Assembly (NCBI GenBank): GCA_963839525.1
Contig: CAWIVJ010000005.1
Span: 666,891 to 730,890 of the forward strand
Reading direction: 5' to 3'
From: CAWIVJ01 sp963839525
GTDB lineage: Bacteria > Cyanobacteriota > Vampirovibrionia > Gastranaerophilales > Gastranaerophilaceae
DNA: 64,000 bases
Shown here: positions 62,041 through 64,000 of the stretch, in pieces
Layout of the letters: each line of letters begins with the position of its first letter
Position numbering within the stretch: position 1 is the first letter of the stretch
Notes under the pieces: model-generated
The model's database searches: none
Told to the model about the DNA's origin: nothing
What the model saw: only the letters and a program-made list of their open reading frames with translations
Made by a program: the position numbers and the translations under genes

Positions 62041-62740
62041 TCACAGATAAAAACAAAATCAAAGTACACGTTATAAATTTTCGGCACAACATTTTTAACT
62101 TTTGGCACTCGATTTTTGGCACAAACTTTTTAAACCTTTGCTTCGAAGCCCATCGTTATTGAGTAGTTGTGAAAGCCTTAATGCTAAAGGGTTTTAGACC
62201 TTAAGGTACTGTGGGGCGTTTGAAACCTTGAGGGGGTTGTTGTCCCGCTCGCCTGCACAAATTTAGTCCCCCATTTTTTCATTTTTCGTTTTGTTTTTGT
62301 AATCTTATCATCTTAAACCATTACCAATAAAGAATTTAAAAGGAGTGCCAAAAAATAAAAAAGGACACTAAAAAATCAAAACTTTTATGAAGTCTTGAAT
62401 AGGAAAACTCCAATAAAATCAATGGAAGACCTCTTTTTAAAGATGCAAAAAAAATAATAAATTAAATAACTTATAAGTTACAACTAAAATCATAGAAAAT
62501 ATTCAAAGTTAATTATATTAATACTGGTCAAATTGCTACTATTCGGAAACCCTTGTTATGTCCAGATAAAAACAAATTTTATAAAACAATATTAGATAAA
62601 TATAAAATTCTAAAATCTGCTTAAAAGTCAATTATAACATACGATTTAAATTAATTATAAAAAGTGGTTAAACTGCCATTAACTTTTAAATAAGAATCAA
62701 CAAGAATAAAAAAGGTACAAAATGATAAGGAGAATTTAAA
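62041..62740. other. 700-bp non-coding region with repeated TGGCAC motifs, possible replication or recombination control region
   Basis: No credible gene. At 62078-62126 the sequence CGGCAC/TGGCAC occurs three times in T-rich context (62082, 62103, 62117), and an inverted copy GTGCCA lies at 62345. A GC-richer stretch (about 62150-62280) holds palindromes GCTTCGAAGC and ACCTTAAGGT and could form a structured RNA. A strong AT bias follows to 62740. Such a layout resembles an iteron-type origin, but this is not shown. Confidence 0.35.
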
Positions 62741-62965
62741 ATGATAGAAACAATCCAAAACAAAACACAAAAAATTATACCTTTGTCAAAATGGAATGAT
62801 TATTATGACTTTCCGTCAGTAGGCACTCTTCGTCAAATATCTTTCAAAAACATAAATGGTTTTAATGAAAAAGTTATTAAAAGAATTGCAACAAGGATGT
62901 ATATCGACGTAGAAGCCTTTTTTAAGTGGCTAAACGTTGAACGGGCAGGAGGTGAAAATGCTTGA
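62741..62965 (+). CDS. excisionase-like small DNA-binding protein
   Basis: A 74-aa protein resembling excisionase-type helix-turn-helix proteins of plasmids and integrative elements: IIPLSKWNDYYDFPSVGTLR, FNEKVIKRIATRMYIDVEAF, FKWLNVER. Its pattern (xPxSKWNxYxxxPxxxxLR ... xxRIxxRxYIDxEAFFxWL) is typical of mobile-element genes near integration modules. Ribosome site AAGGAG. It overlaps the next gene by 8 bp. No integrase is in the window, so any partner must lie beyond the right edge or be lost. Confidence 0.7.
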   Translation: MIETIQNKTQKIIPLSKWNDYYDFPSVGTLRQISFKNINGFNEKVIKRIATRMYIDVEAFFKWLNVERAGGENA

Positions 62966-63335
62966 ATATGTTTTTGACAAAAGCCTTAATTTAAACGAAA
63001 AAGGCTTATTAACAATATTGTTAAATATTCCCGAGAATTTTGAAATTACTATTAGAAATTTACAAGCACTTAGTAGCAATAGCAAGTATATGACAAAAAG
63101 AACCCTGCAGACTTTAAAGAAAAAAGGTTATTTAAAAGTTGCACAAATCAGCCCTGTCGGGGAAAATTTTCAATATAGATATGAGCCATTTATAACTCCA
63201 CAAATAGAGTTAACAATGGGTGAAACTCAATCTATAAAACAGGAAATATTGAGTCATAAGACCCCTGCAATGACAAGTCGATACAAACATTTTATGTCGG
63301 AGTACAAAAGACCGGCAATAAATAACAATGCATAG
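62958..63335 (+). CDS. winged-helix protein of phage/plasmid replication type
   Basis: A 125-aa protein from the ATG at 62958, which follows GGAGGTGAA (an upstream in-frame ATG lies inside the preceding gene). MLEYVFDKSLNLNEKGLLTI, NIPENFEITIRNLQALSSNS and KRTLQTLKKKGYLKVAQISP match the N-terminal winged helix of phage DnaD-like and replication proteins (LNLKEKGLLxYLLxxPExFxxxIxxLxxxS). The C-terminus is Lys/Arg-rich. It may be a short initiator or regulator of a mobile element. Confidence 0.65.
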   Translation: MLEYVFDKSLNLNEKGLLTILLNIPENFEITIRNLQALSSNSKYMTKRTLQTLKKKGYLKVAQISPVGENFQYRYEPFITPQIELTMGETQSIKQEILSHKTPAMTSRYKHFMSEYKRPAINNNA

Positions 63336-63357
63336 TAATAAAAAAGGAGAAATAAAA

Positions 63358-63813
63358 ATGGAAAACGAAAAACAAATCGAAATCAGAAAAATTATGGAAA
63401 AAGAATCAGCTATTAAAATATTGAGCGAAATCAAGGAAAAAATAGGAGGCGTTGATTTATCTAGTATTTGCGATGAAGCATCTGACATAATAGATGAAAA
63501 TTCGCAAGACCCAACAATAAATCGTCTTATACAAGCTATTCAATGCGGATTAGTATATTGGGACGAAGGCGAAAATATATTAGTCCAAAAATTAATATAT
63601 CCGATTACTTGTGGACAAACAAAAGCCGACCATTTTAAATACATAAAAAAATTAACTATCAATGAATTGGAGGGCTTAAACACCAAAGACCAACTAAAAG
63701 TTTTTAAAAATATTTTAGCTCAAATTACGGCACGTCCAGTTCAATTAATAGGACAATTAAGAGGGCAAGATACGGAAATAGCGATGGGGTGCTTAAGTTT
63801 TTTCGACAAATAA
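63358..63813 (+). CDS. phage-tail-assembly-chaperone-like protein
   Basis: A 151-aa protein from the ATG at 63358 with AAGGAG upstream. An ATG ten codons earlier in the same frame has no good site. The C-terminal part resembles tail assembly chaperones: ITCGQTKADHFKYIKKLTIN, ELEGLNTKDQLKVFKNILAQ, ITARPVQLIGQLRGQDTEIA. The first half is acidic and helical. The assignment is by pattern only. It follows two other mobile-element genes on the same strand. Confidence 0.5.
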   Translation: MENEKQIEIRKIMEKESAIKILSEIKEKIGGVDLSSICDEASDIIDENSQDPTINRLIQAIQCGLVYWDEGENILVQKLIYPITCGQTKADHFKYIKKLTINELEGLNTKDQLKVFKNILAQITARPVQLIGQLRGQDTEIAMGCLSFFDK

Positions 63814-63844
63814 ACCTTTATGTCGGCATTCACTATGCCCAAAG

Positions 63845-64000
63845 CTAGACCTCTCTAACATCTTTGATTATAGATTTATGCAATGAGAAAGCTTCTTTTT
63901 CAATATTTTCTGGATGTGTTTTAATTATTTCATGAAACCATTTTTTAAAATCTTCTGCATCTTTAGATTTTTGTAACTGCAAAACTTTTACTATATTTAT
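63845..64000 (-). CDS. C-terminal fragment of a hypothetical protein, cut by the window edge
   Basis: Open frame running from the right edge to a TAG at 63845-63847, 51 residues, ending in an acidic/basic helical tail (VLQLQKSKDAEDFKKWFHEI, then KTHPENIEKEAFSLHKSIIK). No family recognised. It is convergent with the phage-like gene cluster. Confidence 0.55.
   Translation of the reverse strand: MNIVKVLQLQKSKDAEDFKKWFHEIIKTHPENIEKEAFSLHKSIIKDVREV

Noticed and set aside
62150..62280. tmRNA or other known structured RNA in the GC-richer segment
   Set aside because: No tRNA-like acceptor/T-arm or tag reading frame could be matched. Kept only as a possible structured region.
1..64000. CRISPR array
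   Set aside because: No run of equally spaced direct repeats was seen. The repeats found are paired or tRNA-linked.

Overview
This 64 kb window is AT-rich and gene-dense bacterial chromosome. It comes from a diderm organism, because it carries two TolC-type outer-membrane channels, a three-part RND efflux operon and a lipoprotein adaptor. The F1 beta and epsilon genes (atpD, atpC) sit together and away from the rest of the ATP synthase, an arrangement usual in Cyanobacteria. With the strong AT bias, a split transketolase, a hydE-like maturase and a proton-pumping pyrophosphatase but no photosynthesis gene, this best fits a non-photosynthetic cyanobacterial relative (Melainabacteria/Vampirovibrionia, Gastranaerophilales-like). 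That placement is inference from content and layout, not from a marker phylogeny.

Layout: 0-16.9 kb is mostly housekeeping (serS, TPR protein, YkgJ-like, TolC, OppD-like ATPase, lytic transglycosylase, folE2, aroQ, atpD-atpC, pheA, phosphohexomutase, fixC-fixX) with two copies of an unnamed two-repeat 'RWYDKDP' protein. 17-19.2 kb holds two tandem DAHP synthase genes that are almost identical except for the first ~32 codons. 19.4-27.5 kb is a long minus-strand run: hydE, wecG-like, split transketolase, ftsE-ftsX, HDOD protein, degenerate receiver protein, isochorismatase-like. 28-36 kb: GGDEF/HD-GYP enzyme, nagA, H+-pyrophosphatase, aldehyde dehydrogenase, thiG. 36.2-37.4 kb: tRNA-Ser and a small accessory patch. 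37.5-43.3 kb: a heavy-metal-type RND efflux operon. 43.4-44.4 kb: a broken gene. 44.5-50.3 kb: a compact GT4-GH130-GH130-GT4/hydrolase operon, probably for making and phosphorolysing a mannose-containing glycan.

50.4-51.9 kb is an integration hot spot at tRNA-Leu: a 19 bp copy of the tRNA 3' end lies 213 bp from the real one, and a further terminator plus partial-end unit lies 1.1 kb away, enclosing an unrecognised 259-aa gene. 52-58.7 kb returns to core genes (gltP-like, ileS, holB, tcdA, BI-1 family). From tRNA-Asn (58.9 kb) to the right edge the DNA is accessory: an ABC-three-component (ABC-3C) predicted conflict system on the minus strand, a 700-bp non-coding segment with repeated TGGCAC motifs, and small plasmid/phage-like genes.

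The most interesting system is the ABC-3C locus at 59.0-61.8 kb. A 63-aa membrane protein and the next gene's product share a short Asn/Gly/Gln-rich motif at the point where the two genes overlap, which looks like a homotypic (amyloid-like) pairing module. A separate point of caution is that at least four otherwise intact genes (folE2, ftsX, BI-1, the ABC-3C ATPase) are each broken by single-base indels, mostly in A/T homopolymers. Because ftsX and folE2 are normally functional, some of these may be sequencing errors and not pseudogenes.
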